Shown: positions 18,370-27,834, counted from the first letter of the stretch. The stretch: DNA of 64,000 bases from Sphingobacterium spiritivorum (GCF_016725325.1 NZ_CP068083.1:4278001-4342000); one strand, 5' to 3'. The notes: generated by a model not told the origin, from the sequence alone. A program made the numbers and translations.

Positions 18370-19178
18370 AACACGATAATTAAGATGATCAATGATAAAA
18401 TAAGCGCCGAAGCATATGCCCGTCCCTGTACTTCAGGAATAGGACTGCTCAATTGAAAAAATATAGCTAACGGAAGCGTTGCCGCAGGTTCGTCAATGTA
18501 TTTGGGTAAATTGTCACTAAAACCTGTTGTTAACAGCACACCAGCCACATCGCCGATGGAGCGTCCGAAAGCCAGTAAAATAGCGGTCAGTATACCAGGT
18601 CTGATGTAACGGATAAATATCTTTGCTACTTCCCATCGGGTCGTACCCAGAGATAAAGTAACATGTTTCAGGTCACCGGGAATTGTTTTAATAAGCTCAT
18701 CCACAGTGCGGACAACGATAGGAATGGTTAATAGTGTAATGGTGATAATTCCTCCCAGAAGAGAAGCACGGATACCCAACCATACCATCAGACTAAAGGC
18801 TACCGCACCGTAAACAATAGACGGGATCCCAAACAATACATCAAACAGCAATTTGGATAATTGTGCCAGCTTTGATCCGTTACGTACATATATATTCAGA
18901 TAAATGGCAATAGGGATACCGATAAGGGTAGACAGCAACGTCGCTGCACCAGCCAGATAAAGAGAGCCCAGTATGGCATTCAGAATCCCGCCTTCCTTTC
19001 CAATATAAAAACCTCCCTTTGGTACCTGTGTAATCATATCCCAGGAGATATAAGGTAAGCCTTTGTATAATATTGTCCCCAGGATAAAGAATAAAGAACC
19101 TGTTACAGCCATCCCGGACAGACGCATAAGGGTCTTTGCTAACTGCTCTTTGAATAATCTGGTTTTTACATTAGCCAT
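18324..19178 (-). CDS. pstA: Phosphate ABC transporter permease PstA
   Basis: A 284-residue inner-membrane permease. It has an N-terminal helix (LMRLSGMAVTGSLFFILGTIL), five or so further helices, and the EAA-type loop region around 'LGTTRWEVAKIFI'. The N-terminal motif 'GLPYISWDMIT' fits PstA. It partners with PstC to form the phosphate channel. The start overlaps pstC by 8 bases and the end overlaps pstB by 46 bases, so the operon is tightly coupled. Confidence 0.94.
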   Translation of the reverse strand: MANVKTRLFKEQLAKTLMRLSGMAVTGSLFFILGTILYKGLPYISWDMITQVPKGGFYIGKEGGILNAILGSLYLAGAATLLSTLIGIPIAIYLNIYVRNGSKLAQLSKLLFDVLFGIPSIVYGAVAFSLMVWLGIRASLLGGIITITLLTIPIVVRTVDELIKTIPGDLKHVTLSLGTTRWEVAKIFIRYIRPGILTAILLAFGRSIGDVAGVLLTTGFSDNLPKYIDEPAATLPLAIFFQLSSPIPEVQGRAYASALILSLIILIIVLCTHILQSKQKKHKI

Positions 19179-20067
19179 TGTATTTTCCCTCCAGTTTGTT
19201 GAGGATCAACCTTGATATCAGATTGAATCCAAAAATAATTACGAATAATAATAAAGCCGCAAACATAAGAGCGGAATCATATAGCGGAATGGACATCATC
19301 TCCCCAAAGTTATTAGCGATTAGCGCAGGAATAGGATATCCGGCGTCAAATACAGAAGTCGGTATTTTGGGGACATTCCCGCAAACCATAAGTACAGCTA
19401 TTGTTTCACCGAATGCTCTGGAGATGGCCAGTACTGTTGCGGCAAAAATACCGGGTTTGGCTTTTATTAATACCACCTTTTGTATCGTTTCCCATTTTGT
19501 TGCACCTAAAGACATGGATGCAGATTTCAACTCATAAGGTATAGTCTGCAGAACCTCCACCATTATACTGATCATGATCGGAAAGATCATGACTGCCAGT
19601 ACCAGTCCGCCGGATAGCACTGTATAACCGGAAGTCGTGACTCCGAAGACGGGTGCTATATAATCCTGTACCGCAGGAACGATAAAGAGGACGCCCCAGA
19701 CCCCGTACAATACCGGAGGTATGGCTGCCAGAACGTTTACAAGTGGCAGCATCATATTTCTCAAAGATTTTCCGGCATACTCTGTAAGGTACACTGCTGT
19801 AAGAATACAAAGAGGTGCTGCGACAAGAACCGCAATAAAGGTGACGGATAACGTCCCCATAATAAAAGGTAGAAAACCAAAAAAACCTTTCATCGGAGAC
19901 CATACTTTCTGTGTCAGCAAAGATGCAACACTGGTCGATTCAAACAGCGGTACAGATTTAGCAGCCAATCCGATACCAATGAGTGCTACTACTGAAATAG
20001 ATGCGATCAGCAGCACTAATGTGGATTTCTGTATGATTTTATCTTTAAGTATTCTATTAATAAGCAT
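19171..20067 (-). CDS. pstC: Phosphate ABC transporter permease PstC
   Basis: A 298-residue membrane protein with about six helices. The EAA-like loop 'LGATKWETIQKVVL' and the segment 'AISRAFGETIAVLMVCGN' are typical of PstC. The first helix is long (LVLLIASISVVALIGIGLAA) and precedes a periplasmic loop (SVPLFESTSVASLL). It starts 1 base after the pstS stop codon, giving the order pstS-pstC-pstA-pstB. Confidence 0.94.
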   Translation of the reverse strand: MLINRILKDKIIQKSTLVLLIASISVVALIGIGLAAKSVPLFESTSVASLLTQKVWSPMKGFFGFLPFIMGTLSVTFIAVLVAAPLCILTAVYLTEYAGKSLRNMMLPLVNVLAAIPPVLYGVWGVLFIVPAVQDYIAPVFGVTTSGYTVLSGGLVLAVMIFPIMISIMVEVLQTIPYELKSASMSLGATKWETIQKVVLIKAKPGIFAATVLAISRAFGETIAVLMVCGNVPKIPTSVFDAGYPIPALIANNFGEMMSIPLYDSALMFAALLLFVIIFGFNLISRLILNKLEGKYNG

Positions 20068-20068
20068 G

Positions 20069-21040
20069 TTAAAGTTTTTTCAGTTCTTCAGCGATTATAT
20101 CTTCGTGCAAGGGCACATATCCGTTTTCCAGCAGGATACTTTGGGACTGTTTTTCTAACACAAAAGAGATGAATTTTTTCAATAACAAAGACTTTGGCTT
20201 TCCATGTGTGATAAATGAAAGACTACGTGCAGGAGGAGAAGGGTATTTATTCAGCGCTACAGCCTCTGTAAGATCATTTATATTCGTGTAGAAGCTTTCC
20301 TCTGTGTCAATCTTTCCATTTGCATTCAGATCCAATGGCAGGACATCTATTCGCTCTGCAGTTTTTTTGGTTTTGAGATCATATACGTAATTGATATTGT
20401 TAAAGCCGATGGCATTTGGATCATCTTTGATAGCCTGAGCAATGCCGGGATCCCCGAAAATTCCTACTCCTTTCAGATCTTCCTGCTTATGTCCGAAAAA
20501 ATTAGCCCAGGTTTCTGCAGCACCCGCTGCATCCGACCGCACATATATCACGATAGGATCTGTGGTGAAAGCCGGATCAATATCGTTCCAGCGTTTGTAT
20601 TTTTGATTAATAAACAAATCTTCCAGTTCCTTTTTAGTCAGGCCTCTATTCAGCAACTTTTGATAATTTGGATTTTTACTGTTGATCGTACAGATCACGG
20701 CGTCTTTGGCTACATCTATCGGGAATGCACCGCGTTCAATTTCCTGGGGATGCAGATCTCTGGAAATCAGCCCGATGTCAACCATTCCCGTCAGAGCATC
20801 TGCGATTCCTTTACCCGCACCACCGGCTGAAATATTAAACCGGACATTAGGATGTATTTTCTTGAAGTCCTCACTCCAGATGACAGCGAGAGGGTAGAGT
20901 GCAAAAGCTCCTGAAATGGAAATATTTCCTTCGTAACCTTTCTCTTCGCTATATCCGTCTTTTACTTTTGGAGCACAGGAATTCGTTAAAATAAGTGTTA
21001 ATATGCTTAAAATTAGAGTTTTATTTGTCTTAAATGGCAT
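20069..21040 (-). CDS. pstS: Phosphate-binding lipoprotein PstS
   Basis: A 323-residue periplasmic solute-binding protein. The N-terminus has a lipobox, LTNSC, so it is a lipoprotein anchored to a membrane rather than free. Phosphate-site features are visible: SISGAFALYPLA near residue 42, the GGAGKGI loop near residue 75, and 'YVRSDAAGAAETWA' near residue 168. This is the usual first gene of a phosphate-starvation operon. On the minus strand a -7-like box TATATTTG lies at 21084-21091, but I see no clear Pho box. Confidence 0.93.
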   Translation of the reverse strand: MPFKTNKTLILSILTLILTNSCAPKVKDGYSEEKGYEGNISISGAFALYPLAVIWSEDFKKIHPNVRFNISAGGAGKGIADALTGMVDIGLISRDLHPQEIERGAFPIDVAKDAVICTINSKNPNYQKLLNRGLTKKELEDLFINQKYKRWNDIDPAFTTDPIVIYVRSDAAGAAETWANFFGHKQEDLKGVGIFGDPGIAQAIKDDPNAIGFNNINYVYDLKTKKTAERIDVLPLDLNANGKIDTEESFYTNINDLTEAVALNKYPSPPARSLSFITHGKPKSLLLKKFISFVLEKQSQSILLENGYVPLHEDIIAEELKKL

Positions 21041-21083
21041 CTACTTAAAGTCTATAGAAATACTCTTGTAAATTTTATAATGA

Positions 21084-21142
21084 CAAATATATATTAAATT
21101 GGTAGATATTATAGGTTTTAAAAAAATTATTTTTACATTTGA
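21084..21142. promoter_or_regulatory. Divergent promoter region between pstS and the sulfite reductase gene
   Basis: The 145-base gap carries two TAnnTTTG-type -7 boxes: TATATTTG on the minus strand at 21084-21091 for pstS and TACATTTG on the plus strand at 21135-21142 for the sulfate operon, 44 bases before its ATG. I did not find good -33 partners at the expected spacing. Confidence 0.45.
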
Positions 21143-21185
21143 TCCGTCATCAGTCATGAAGACCAAAGAATAAATCATTAAGTGT

Positions 21186-23297
21186 ATGCAAAGTTTCCGT
21201 ACTGAATTAGAGAATCCCGTAGTGGAGCAAGAGATTATTGATCTTGAAAAAAAGATTCGTCTGTTTAAAGAAGGCAAATTGCCGGAAGAAAAATTCAGAT
21301 CACTTCGTCTTGCAAGGGGAGTTTATGGACAGCGTCAGCCTGGTGTACAGATGGTACGGATCAAACTGCCGTTTGGTAAGGTTACTTTTAAGCAGATTCT
21401 TAAAATTGCAGATATTTCAGATGAATATGCGAGCCGCAATCTGCACTTTACAACACGTCAGGATATACAGATTCATTATGTAAGTCTGGATCGTACACCT
21501 GAATTGTGGGCCAAATTAGCAGAAGATGATATTACCCTGCGCGAAGCGTGTGGAAATACGGTACGTAATGTCACTGCCTCCGCTACTGCAGGTATAGATC
21601 CGAATGAACCGTTTGATGTATCACCTTATGCGCATGCGACATTTGAGTATTTTTTACGCAATCCGGTCTGCGCTGAAATGGGGCGTAAATTTAAAATGTC
21701 CTTTTCTTCCGCAGAAGATGACACCGCATTTTCATATATACATGATTTAGGTTTCATCCCTAAAATCAAAATTATCGACGGGAAAGAAGTCCGTGGGTTC
21801 AAAGTTATGCTTGGTGGAGGATTGGGTTCACAACCTTTTCTGGCAAGTATTACCAATGAATTTCTGCAGGAGGATGAACTTATCCCTTATATAGAAGCGA
21901 CATTACGGGTATTTGACCGTCATGGTGAACGCAATAATCGTAATAAGGCTCGCTTTAAATACCTGATCCAGAAACTGGGTCTGGAAGAAGTGATTCGCCT
22001 GATCGAAGAAGAGAAAATAGCAAATAAGGTAAAGCGCTACGAGGTAGACCGTACACGTATAGTACAACCTGAAGCTCCGGATACGGCTGCATTAGCGGCC
22101 CTCGATCTTAGTGATTCCGAAGCTTATGTGCTTTGGAAAGACACCAATACTTTTGCACAGAAACAGGAAGGCTACTACGGTGTATTTGTAAAGGTATCAA
22201 CCGGAGATCTGCCTACTGCCAAATCCAGAGAACTCATAGAAGGTTTACGTGGATTGATTGCAGACGATATCCGTATTACACAGAATCAGGGTTTGCTGTT
22301 AAAATATGCTACTGCAGCATCTTTACCACATATTTTCAATTTGCTAACGCAGCTTGAACTGGCTTCTCCTGGTTTTGAAAGCACCGCAGATGTCACGACC
22401 TGCCCGGGTACAGACACTTGTAATCTTGGTATTTCCAACAGTACTGAAATGGCGCGGGTTATTGAAACTTATATACAGGAATTTCATCAGGACTTTATCT
22501 ATAACCGTCGGCTGAAAATCAAAATATCAGGCTGTATGAATTCCTGTGGTCAGCATGGTCTGGCACATATAGGATTTCATGGAAGCTCTGTAAAGGCTAA
22601 CGGAAAAGTCGTTCCTGCTGCTCAGGTTATGATCGGGGGCGGAACAATAGGTGATGGTTTCGGAAGAGTTGCAGAACGTATTATTAAAGTGCCAACCAAA
22701 CGTGTCCTGCATGTGGTGGATCTGGTATTGAACGATTATAAAAAAGAAGCAATCAGAGAAGAGGATTTTCACGCTTACTACGATCGTCAGGGTAAGAATT
22801 ACTTCTACACGCTGTTAAAGCCACTTTCAGACCTGACTAATTTGTCTGAAGATGAATATATAGACTGGGGACATCAGGAAACATTCGCTACAGCAATCGG
22901 TGTGGGAGAATGTGCCGGTGTAGTGATAGATCTTGTCGCTACCCTTATATACGAAGCTGAAGAAAAAATAACGTGGGCAAAATCAGCCTATGCGGAAAAT
23001 AAATATGCGGATGCGATTTATCATGCATACAATGCCTTTGTACAATGTGCCAAAGCTTTATTATTAGAAAAAGGAATCAATGTAAGTACGCAGAACGCCG
23101 TGATTCAGGAATTTGACACCCACTTTGTACAGGCAGGTGAATATTCATTTGATCCGTCATTTGCAGATACAGTGTTGCAGATCAGTAAAAATGAACCGGG
23201 ACAGGTATTTGCGGAGGCTTATCTGACTCGTTCGCTATCCTTTTTCAATGAAGTATACGCTAAAAAGAATTTAATACAACAGGTACAAGAAAGTTAA
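21186..23297 (+). CDS. Ferredoxin-type sulfite/nitrite reductase with C-terminal HEPN-like domain
   Basis: A 703-residue siroheme/4Fe-4S reductase. The two homologous halves each begin with a ferrodoxin-type substrate domain; the cluster ligands are C-x5-C in TTCPGTDTC (near residue 405) and C-x3-C in SGCMNSCGQHG (near residue 450). The basic motif 'NLHFTTRQDIQIHYV' and 'GNTVRNVTA' fit this family. Residues about 590-695 add a four-helix domain resembling HEPN ('AKSAYAENKYADAIYHAYNA'), known in Bacteroidota. Sulfite is the likely substrate, because siroheme, APS reductase and sulfate adenylyltransferase genes follow in the same operon. Confidence 0.92.
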   Translation: MQSFRTELENPVVEQEIIDLEKKIRLFKEGKLPEEKFRSLRLARGVYGQRQPGVQMVRIKLPFGKVTFKQILKIADISDEYASRNLHFTTRQDIQIHYVSLDRTPELWAKLAEDDITLREACGNTVRNVTASATAGIDPNEPFDVSPYAHATFEYFLRNPVCAEMGRKFKMSFSSAEDDTAFSYIHDLGFIPKIKIIDGKEVRGFKVMLGGGLGSQPFLASITNEFLQEDELIPYIEATLRVFDRHGERNNRNKARFKYLIQKLGLEEVIRLIEEEKIANKVKRYEVDRTRIVQPEAPDTAALAALDLSDSEAYVLWKDTNTFAQKQEGYYGVFVKVSTGDLPTAKSRELIEGLRGLIADDIRITQNQGLLLKYATAASLPHIFNLLTQLELASPGFESTADVTTCPGTDTCNLGISNSTEMARVIETYIQEFHQDFIYNRRLKIKISGCMNSCGQHGLAHIGFHGSSVKANGKVVPAAQVMIGGGTIGDGFGRVAERIIKVPTKRVLHVVDLVLNDYKKEAIREEDFHAYYDRQGKNYFYTLLKPLSDLTNLSEDEYIDWGHQETFATAIGVGECAGVVIDLVATLIYEAEEKITWAKSAYAENKYADAIYHAYNAFVQCAKALLLEKGINVSTQNAVIQEFDTHFVQAGEYSFDPSFADTVLQISKNEPGQVFAEAYLTRSLSFFNEVYAKKNLIQQVQES

Positions 23298-23307
23298 GAG
23301 GGAGCAC

Positions 23308-24066
23308 ATGAACATACAAGCAAAAGTTACCTTAGTGGGAGCCGGCCCCGGAGATCCGGATTTGATCAGCGTCAAAGGACTAAAAGCGATTCAGCATGCC
23401 AATGTTATTCTGTATGATGCATTAATCAGCGGAGAGCTGTTGGATCATGCACGAATAGACTGTGTCAAGATATATGTAGGCAAGCGTGCAGAGCAACTCT
23501 CGGCCTCTCAGGATGAAATAAACCGCTTACTTGTGGATTATGCCGTCAATTACGGAAACGTTGTCCGTCTCAAAGGTGGCGATCCTTTTGTATTCGGAAG
23601 AGGTGGTGAAGAAATTGATTTCTTACGTGAACATAATATTGAAACTGAAGTTATTCCGGGCATATCGTCTTCTATAGGACTGACCGGATTACAGCAGATT
23701 CCTTTGACATACAGAGGTATCAGCGAAAGTTTCTGGGTAATCACCGGTGCAAAATCTGACGGCTCCATGTCTTCTGATCTCGAGCTGGCAGTACGCTCAA
23801 ATGCGACTGTAGTCGTGCTTATGGGGTATGGCAAACTGCGGGAGATTGTAGCACTTTATCAACGACACAACAGAGGTGACCTTCCTGTTGCATTAATCCA
23901 AAACGGATCCTTGCCCAACGAAAAAGTAGTATTAGGTACGATTAACGATATTCTGGATGAATCGCAGGAACGCCGTATCGGTGTACCGGCCATTATTGTA
24001 TTGGGTGAGGTCGTAGCCAAACACCGTGAATTTAACAAGATCAAAGAACAAGCATTGGCATTGTAA
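23308..24066 (+). CDS. cobA: Uroporphyrinogen-III C-methyltransferase
   Basis: A 252-residue SAM-dependent methyltransferase that makes precorrin-2, here for siroheme. The family motifs are VGAGPGDPDLISVKG at the N-terminus, YDALIS, and RLKGGDPFVFGRGGEE near residue 90, with 'IPLTYRG' after it. It corresponds to the CysG C-terminal part or CobA/SumT. It lies 10 bases after the sulfite reductase gene and abuts the next siroheme gene, so the supply of cofactor is tied to the reductase. Confidence 0.94.
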   Translation: MNIQAKVTLVGAGPGDPDLISVKGLKAIQHANVILYDALISGELLDHARIDCVKIYVGKRAEQLSASQDEINRLLVDYAVNYGNVVRLKGGDPFVFGRGGEEIDFLREHNIETEVIPGISSSIGLTGLQQIPLTYRGISESFWVITGAKSDGSMSSDLELAVRSNATVVVLMGYGKLREIVALYQRHNRGDLPVALIQNGSLPNEKVVLGTINDILDESQERRIGVPAIIVLGEVVAKHREFNKIKEQALAL

Positions 24067-24648
24067 ATGAATACACTGTTTCCTATATTTATCAAGCTTA
24101 ATCAGATCCGTACCCTTTTGGTAGGCGGAGGTGCTGTGGCACTTGAGAAATTTCAGGCACTTACAGCACAGGACAGCCAGGTACAGCTTACTATTGTAGG
24201 AAAAGAGATTAAGACTGAACTGAAGTCACTGGCGGCAGCTTATCCTCATGTCGAGCTATTCGAACGTGAATTTACAGCTGCAGATTTATTAAATAAACAA
24301 CTGGTGATCTCAGCAACCAATAATCCGGAATTGAATGAAGAAATCCGGGTATTGACCCAACAGCAGAATATCTTACTTAATGCAGCAGATAAGCCGGCTT
24401 TATGTGATTTCTACCTTGGATCTATTGTACGAAAGGGAAATCTGAAGGTGGCTATTTCTACAAATGGAAAATCTCCGACAATCGCTAAAAGAGTGAAAGA
24501 CCTGTTGCAGGATCTTTTACCGGAAGAGATTGATGAAACACTGGAACTGATGAGTCAGTTGCGTGATAAGCTAAAGGGAGACTTTGAATATAAAGTTAAA
24601 ACGCTGAACGAACACACAAAAAGTTTGATTGAACAGGATGGATATTAA
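24067..24648 (+). CDS. Precorrin-2 dehydrogenase / sirohydrochlorin ferrochelatase
   Basis: A 193-residue bifunctional NAD-dependent dehydrogenase and ferrochelatase (Met8p/SirC/CysG N-terminal type) that finishes siroheme. The nucleotide-binding segment TLLVGGGAVALEKFQAL is at residues 15-31, followed by 'ISATNNPELNEEI' and 'ISTNGKSPTIAKRV'. Its ATG follows directly after the cobA stop with no gap, and its last 20 bases overlap the next gene. This splits the CysG functions into two genes, as is common in Bacteroidota. Confidence 0.9.
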   Translation: MNTLFPIFIKLNQIRTLLVGGGAVALEKFQALTAQDSQVQLTIVGKEIKTELKSLAAAYPHVELFEREFTAADLLNKQLVISATNNPELNEEIRVLTQQQNILLNAADKPALCDFYLGSIVRKGNLKVAISTNGKSPTIAKRVKDLLQDLLPEEIDETLELMSQLRDKLKGDFEYKVKTLNEHTKSLIEQDGY

Positions 24649-25339
24649 TACGATAAAAGCAGCATTAGCAGGAAAAGAAGGTGCGGAGTTGCTTCGTGAG
24701 CTAAGTATACAGTACCCCGGCCAGATTGTATTTTCTACTTCATTCGGTATTGAAGATCAGATTATCACAGAATGGATAGGTCAGAATCATCTGAATATTC
24801 AGGTATTCACACTGGATACCGGACGCCTGTTTAAAGAGACTTATTCGCTTTGGAGCCGTACACTGGACCGGTTAGGATTACCTATACGTTCGTATGCTCC
24901 GAATGAAGAGCTGCTGCAGGAGTTTGTTTCGGCCAAAGGGCCGAATGCTTTTTATGAATCGGTAGAAAACCGTAAACAGTGTTGCCATATCCGCAAAATT
25001 GAACCTTTGCGTCGGGCATTGGCCGGATATAAGATATGGGTGACCGGGATTCGTGCTGAACAATCGCCGAACCGCCATGATATGGACTTTGTGGAGTATG
25101 ATGAAGTCAATCAGATTATAAAAGTACATCCCTTATTTGCCTGGAGTTTTGATCAGGTAAAACAGTATGTCAAAACAGAACATATCCCGTATAACAGCCT
25201 GCATGATAAGGGATTTCCGAGCATAGGCTGCCAGCCCTGTACACGTGCGATACAGGAAGGCGAGGACTTCAGAGCCGGACGCTGGTGGTGGGAAGATCAG
25301 AGCAAGAAAGAGTGTGGTTTACATATTACAACAAAATAA
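24629..25339 (+). CDS. cysH: APS/PAPS reductase with 4Fe-4S cysteines
   Basis: A 236-residue thioredoxin-dependent reductase. The PP-loop-like segment STSFGIEDQ (residues about 34-42), the cysteine pair in NRKQCCHIRK, the pair in IGCQPCTR, and the catalytic KECGLH near the C-terminus are all present. The two cysteine pairs are the ligands of the 4Fe-4S cluster found in APS reductases and absent from the cluster-free PAPS enzymes. No APS kinase gene (cysC) is present in the operon, which supports direct APS reduction. It overlaps the preceding siroheme gene by 20 bases. I assume the ATG at 24629. Confidence 0.92.
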   Translation: MNRMDINTIKAALAGKEGAELLRELSIQYPGQIVFSTSFGIEDQIITEWIGQNHLNIQVFTLDTGRLFKETYSLWSRTLDRLGLPIRSYAPNEELLQEFVSAKGPNAFYESVENRKQCCHIRKIEPLRRALAGYKIWVTGIRAEQSPNRHDMDFVEYDEVNQIIKVHPLFAWSFDQVKQYVKTEHIPYNSLHDKGFPSIGCQPCTRAIQEGEDFRAGRWWWEDQSKKECGLHITTK

Positions 25340-25352
25340 TAAAGTAGCATAG

Positions 25353-26243
25353 ATGGATTATTTAGATCATTTGGAGGCAGAAGCCATTTATATCCTGCGT
25401 GAAGTAGCTGGTCAATTTGAGAATCCTGCGCTGCTATTCTCCGGAGGAAAGGATTCGATTACACTGGTTCATTTGGCAAAAAAAGCCTTCCGACCAGGAA
25501 GATTTCCTTTTCCGCTGGTACATATCGATACAGGACACAATTTTCCCGAAACCATTGAATACCGTGACTGGCTGATTAATGAATTGGGTGAAAAACTTAT
25601 TGTAGGATATGTACAAGACAGTATTGATGCGGGCAAAGTGGTGGAACAGAAAGGTAAAAATGCCAGCCGTAACGCCCTTCAGACGGTCACTTTACTGGAT
25701 ACAATAGAAAAATATCAGTTTGATGCCTGTATAGGAGGAGCAAGAAGAGATGAAGAGAAGGCAAGAGCAAAAGAGCGTATCTTTTCGGTGCGTGATGAGT
25801 TTGGACAATGGGATCCGAAACGCCAGCGTCCGGAGCTGTGGAATATCCTGAACGGAAAAATTCATAAAGGAGAAAACGTACGTGTATTTCCGATTTCAAA
25901 CTGGACGGAACTGGATGTATGGAATTATATCAAACGGGAAAATATAGCCTTGCCAAGCATCTATTTCAGTCATGAAAGAGATGTCGTGACACGCAACGGG
26001 CAGCTGATGGCAGCAGCATCTTTTCTGCATATTGATGAGGAAGATGTAGTTGAGCGTAAGTCAGTAAGATTCAGAACGGTAGGTGACATGACATGTACAG
26101 CTGCTGTAGATTCTAAAGCGGTGGAACTTGATGATATTATCGCCGAAATCAAAGCTTCTACAGTCAGTGAACGCGGTGCACGTATGGATGATAAAGTCTC
26201 TGAAGCGGCGATGGAAGACCGTAAGAAAGCGGGCTATTTTTAA
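25353..26243 (+). CDS. cysD: Sulfate adenylyltransferase subunit 2
   Basis: A 296-residue ATP pyrophosphatase that adenylates sulfate with CysN. The PP-loop SGGKDSITLVHLA is near residues 30-42, followed by LVHIDTGHNFPE, 'GARRDEEKARAKER' and 'FPISNWTELDVWNYI'. The length matches CysD. It lies 13 bases after cysH and 72 bases before cysN. Confidence 0.95.
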   Translation: MDYLDHLEAEAIYILREVAGQFENPALLFSGGKDSITLVHLAKKAFRPGRFPFPLVHIDTGHNFPETIEYRDWLINELGEKLIVGYVQDSIDAGKVVEQKGKNASRNALQTVTLLDTIEKYQFDACIGGARRDEEKARAKERIFSVRDEFGQWDPKRQRPELWNILNGKIHKGENVRVFPISNWTELDVWNYIKRENIALPSIYFSHERDVVTRNGQLMAAASFLHIDEEDVVERKSVRFRTVGDMTCTAAVDSKAVELDDIIAEIKASTVSERGARMDDKVSEAAMEDRKKAGYF

Positions 26244-26315
26244 CCTGATTAAAAAATAGAACCGATCTTATTTCAGGTGATATAAATTATTCAATTCTCA
26301 AGACAAACGACCAAA

Positions 26316-27560
26316 ATGAATATACTTAAGTTTATAACAGCAGGATCTGTAGATGACGGCAAAAGTACGCTGATCGGACGCCTGCTTTATGATACAGACT
26401 CTATATTAGACGATCAGCTGGAAGCTATTCAGAAAGCGAATCGTAAGAATGATGACGGAACGGTGGATCTGGCGATTCTGACTGACGGACTGAAAGCGGA
26501 ACGTGAGCAGGGCATTACTATAGATGTGGCCTATAAATATTTTCAAACGGAAAACCGGAAATTCATTATCGCCGATGCTCCCGGACACATTCAGTATACC
26601 CGCAACATGGTAACTGGTGCGTCCAATTCAGACCTTATTATTGTACTGATTGATGCCCGTAAAGGTGTTATTGAACAAACAAAACGTCATTCTTTTTTAG
26701 CTAAATTACTATCCCTGAAGAAGGTTTTGGTATGCGTCAATAAAATGGATATGGTGGATTATGAGCAGGCTGTATTTGAAAACATAAAACATGACTACGA
26801 ACAACTGGCCCAAAAATTAGGATTGACACATGTGGATTATCTGCCTGTGTCGGCCTTAAAGGGTGATAATATCGTCCATAAATCGGGTCGTATGAACTGG
26901 CATGAGGGTTCGTCATTGCTGGATTACCTGGAATCGGTTGAATTCGAGGAGAATACAAATGAAAACTGGCGGTTTCCGGTACAATGGATTGTTCGTCCGC
27001 AGACGGATGAATTACACGATTACCGCGGTTATGCGGGAAGAGTAGTGGGAGAGGGGTTGTCCGTTGGTGATAAGGTGTTGATCCTGCCTTCAGCTACGGA
27101 GAGCAGTATTAAAGCGATTGAATTGGATGGAAAGCATCTTGAAAAAGCTGAAAACGGTCAATCTGTAATTGTACATCTTGCTGATGATGTGGATATTAGT
27201 CGCGGAGATGTTATTGTTTCTGCAGAAAATCCGGCACTTGCCGAAAGACAATTTGAAGCAAATATTTGTTGGTTTGACAACAAGCCTCTGGATATCAGTC
27301 AGGTATATTTGATACAGTATCACAGCAAAGTGACTAAAGTCAAGATTCAGGATGTGCTTCATAAAATTGATATCAATACGCAGGAATATTTGTACAATGA
27401 ACCGATCAAACTCAATGATATTGGAAAAGTGGAAGTAAAAGCTGCTGAGGATATTATTTTTGATCATGCATCTGATAATCCTGCAAATGCCCGCGCCATC
27501 TTGATTGACCCGCGAACCAACCTGACTGTCGGTGCATTGATTATTGAAAATGTGGCTTAA
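26316..27560 (+). CDS. cysN: Sulfate adenylyltransferase subunit 1 (GTPase)
   Basis: A 414-residue elongation-factor-like GTPase that drives the CysD reaction. G1 is GSVDDGKST (near residue 11), switch II is DAPGHIQYTRNM, and the NKMD motif is present. The protein ends without the APS kinase domain that is fused in CysNC proteins, in line with an APS-reducing pathway. It is the last gene of the operon; a strong terminator follows. Confidence 0.95.
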   Translation: MNILKFITAGSVDDGKSTLIGRLLYDTDSILDDQLEAIQKANRKNDDGTVDLAILTDGLKAEREQGITIDVAYKYFQTENRKFIIADAPGHIQYTRNMVTGASNSDLIIVLIDARKGVIEQTKRHSFLAKLLSLKKVLVCVNKMDMVDYEQAVFENIKHDYEQLAQKLGLTHVDYLPVSALKGDNIVHKSGRMNWHEGSSLLDYLESVEFEENTNENWRFPVQWIVRPQTDELHDYRGYAGRVVGEGLSVGDKVLILPSATESSIKAIELDGKHLEKAENGQSVIVHLADDVDISRGDVIVSAENPALAERQFEANICWFDNKPLDISQVYLIQYHSKVTKVKIQDVLHKIDINTQEYLYNEPIKLNDIGKVEVKAAEDIIFDHASDNPANARAILIDPRTNLTVGALIIENVA

Positions 27561-27583
27561 ATAAAAAATTATACAAAAAATAT

Positions 27584-27617
27584 AAAAACGGACTTCAGGA
27601 TTTGAAGTCCGTTTTTT
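27584..27617 (+). terminator. Rho-independent terminator of the sulfate operon
   Basis: The stem AAAACGGACTTCA pairs perfectly with TGAAGTCCGTTTT around a five-base loop, and a six-base T-run follows, 24 bases after the cysN stop. Confidence 0.93.
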
Positions 27618-27785
27618 GTTTAGGATTTTTCAGATGTTGATTGTATGGACTAATACTTTTAATAATTCTCCGGATTTTCTAAAAGAAAATATGGAATTGA
27701 TTCACACCTATAGAACTTAAGAATATTAAAAGCAGTTGAATTTTGTGATATAAATATGCAAGGGTATGAGCGTGTCAAAATTATT

Positions 27786-27813
27786 ACTTAACATAATATA
27801 AATTATAGGACAA
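27786..27813 (-). other. dif-like Xer recombination site (site A)
   Basis: On the minus strand this site reads arm TTGTCCTATAA, spacer TTTATA, arm TTATGTTAAGT: exactly the 11+6+11 layout of dif. The right (XerD-type) arm matches E. coli dif at 10 of 11 bases, the spacer at 5 of 6, and the inner four bases of the left (XerC-type) arm are identical. It is the best candidate for the chromosomal dif of this organism. Confidence 0.65.
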
Positions 27814-27834
27814 AATAATCCTCGCAGGCTCGGT

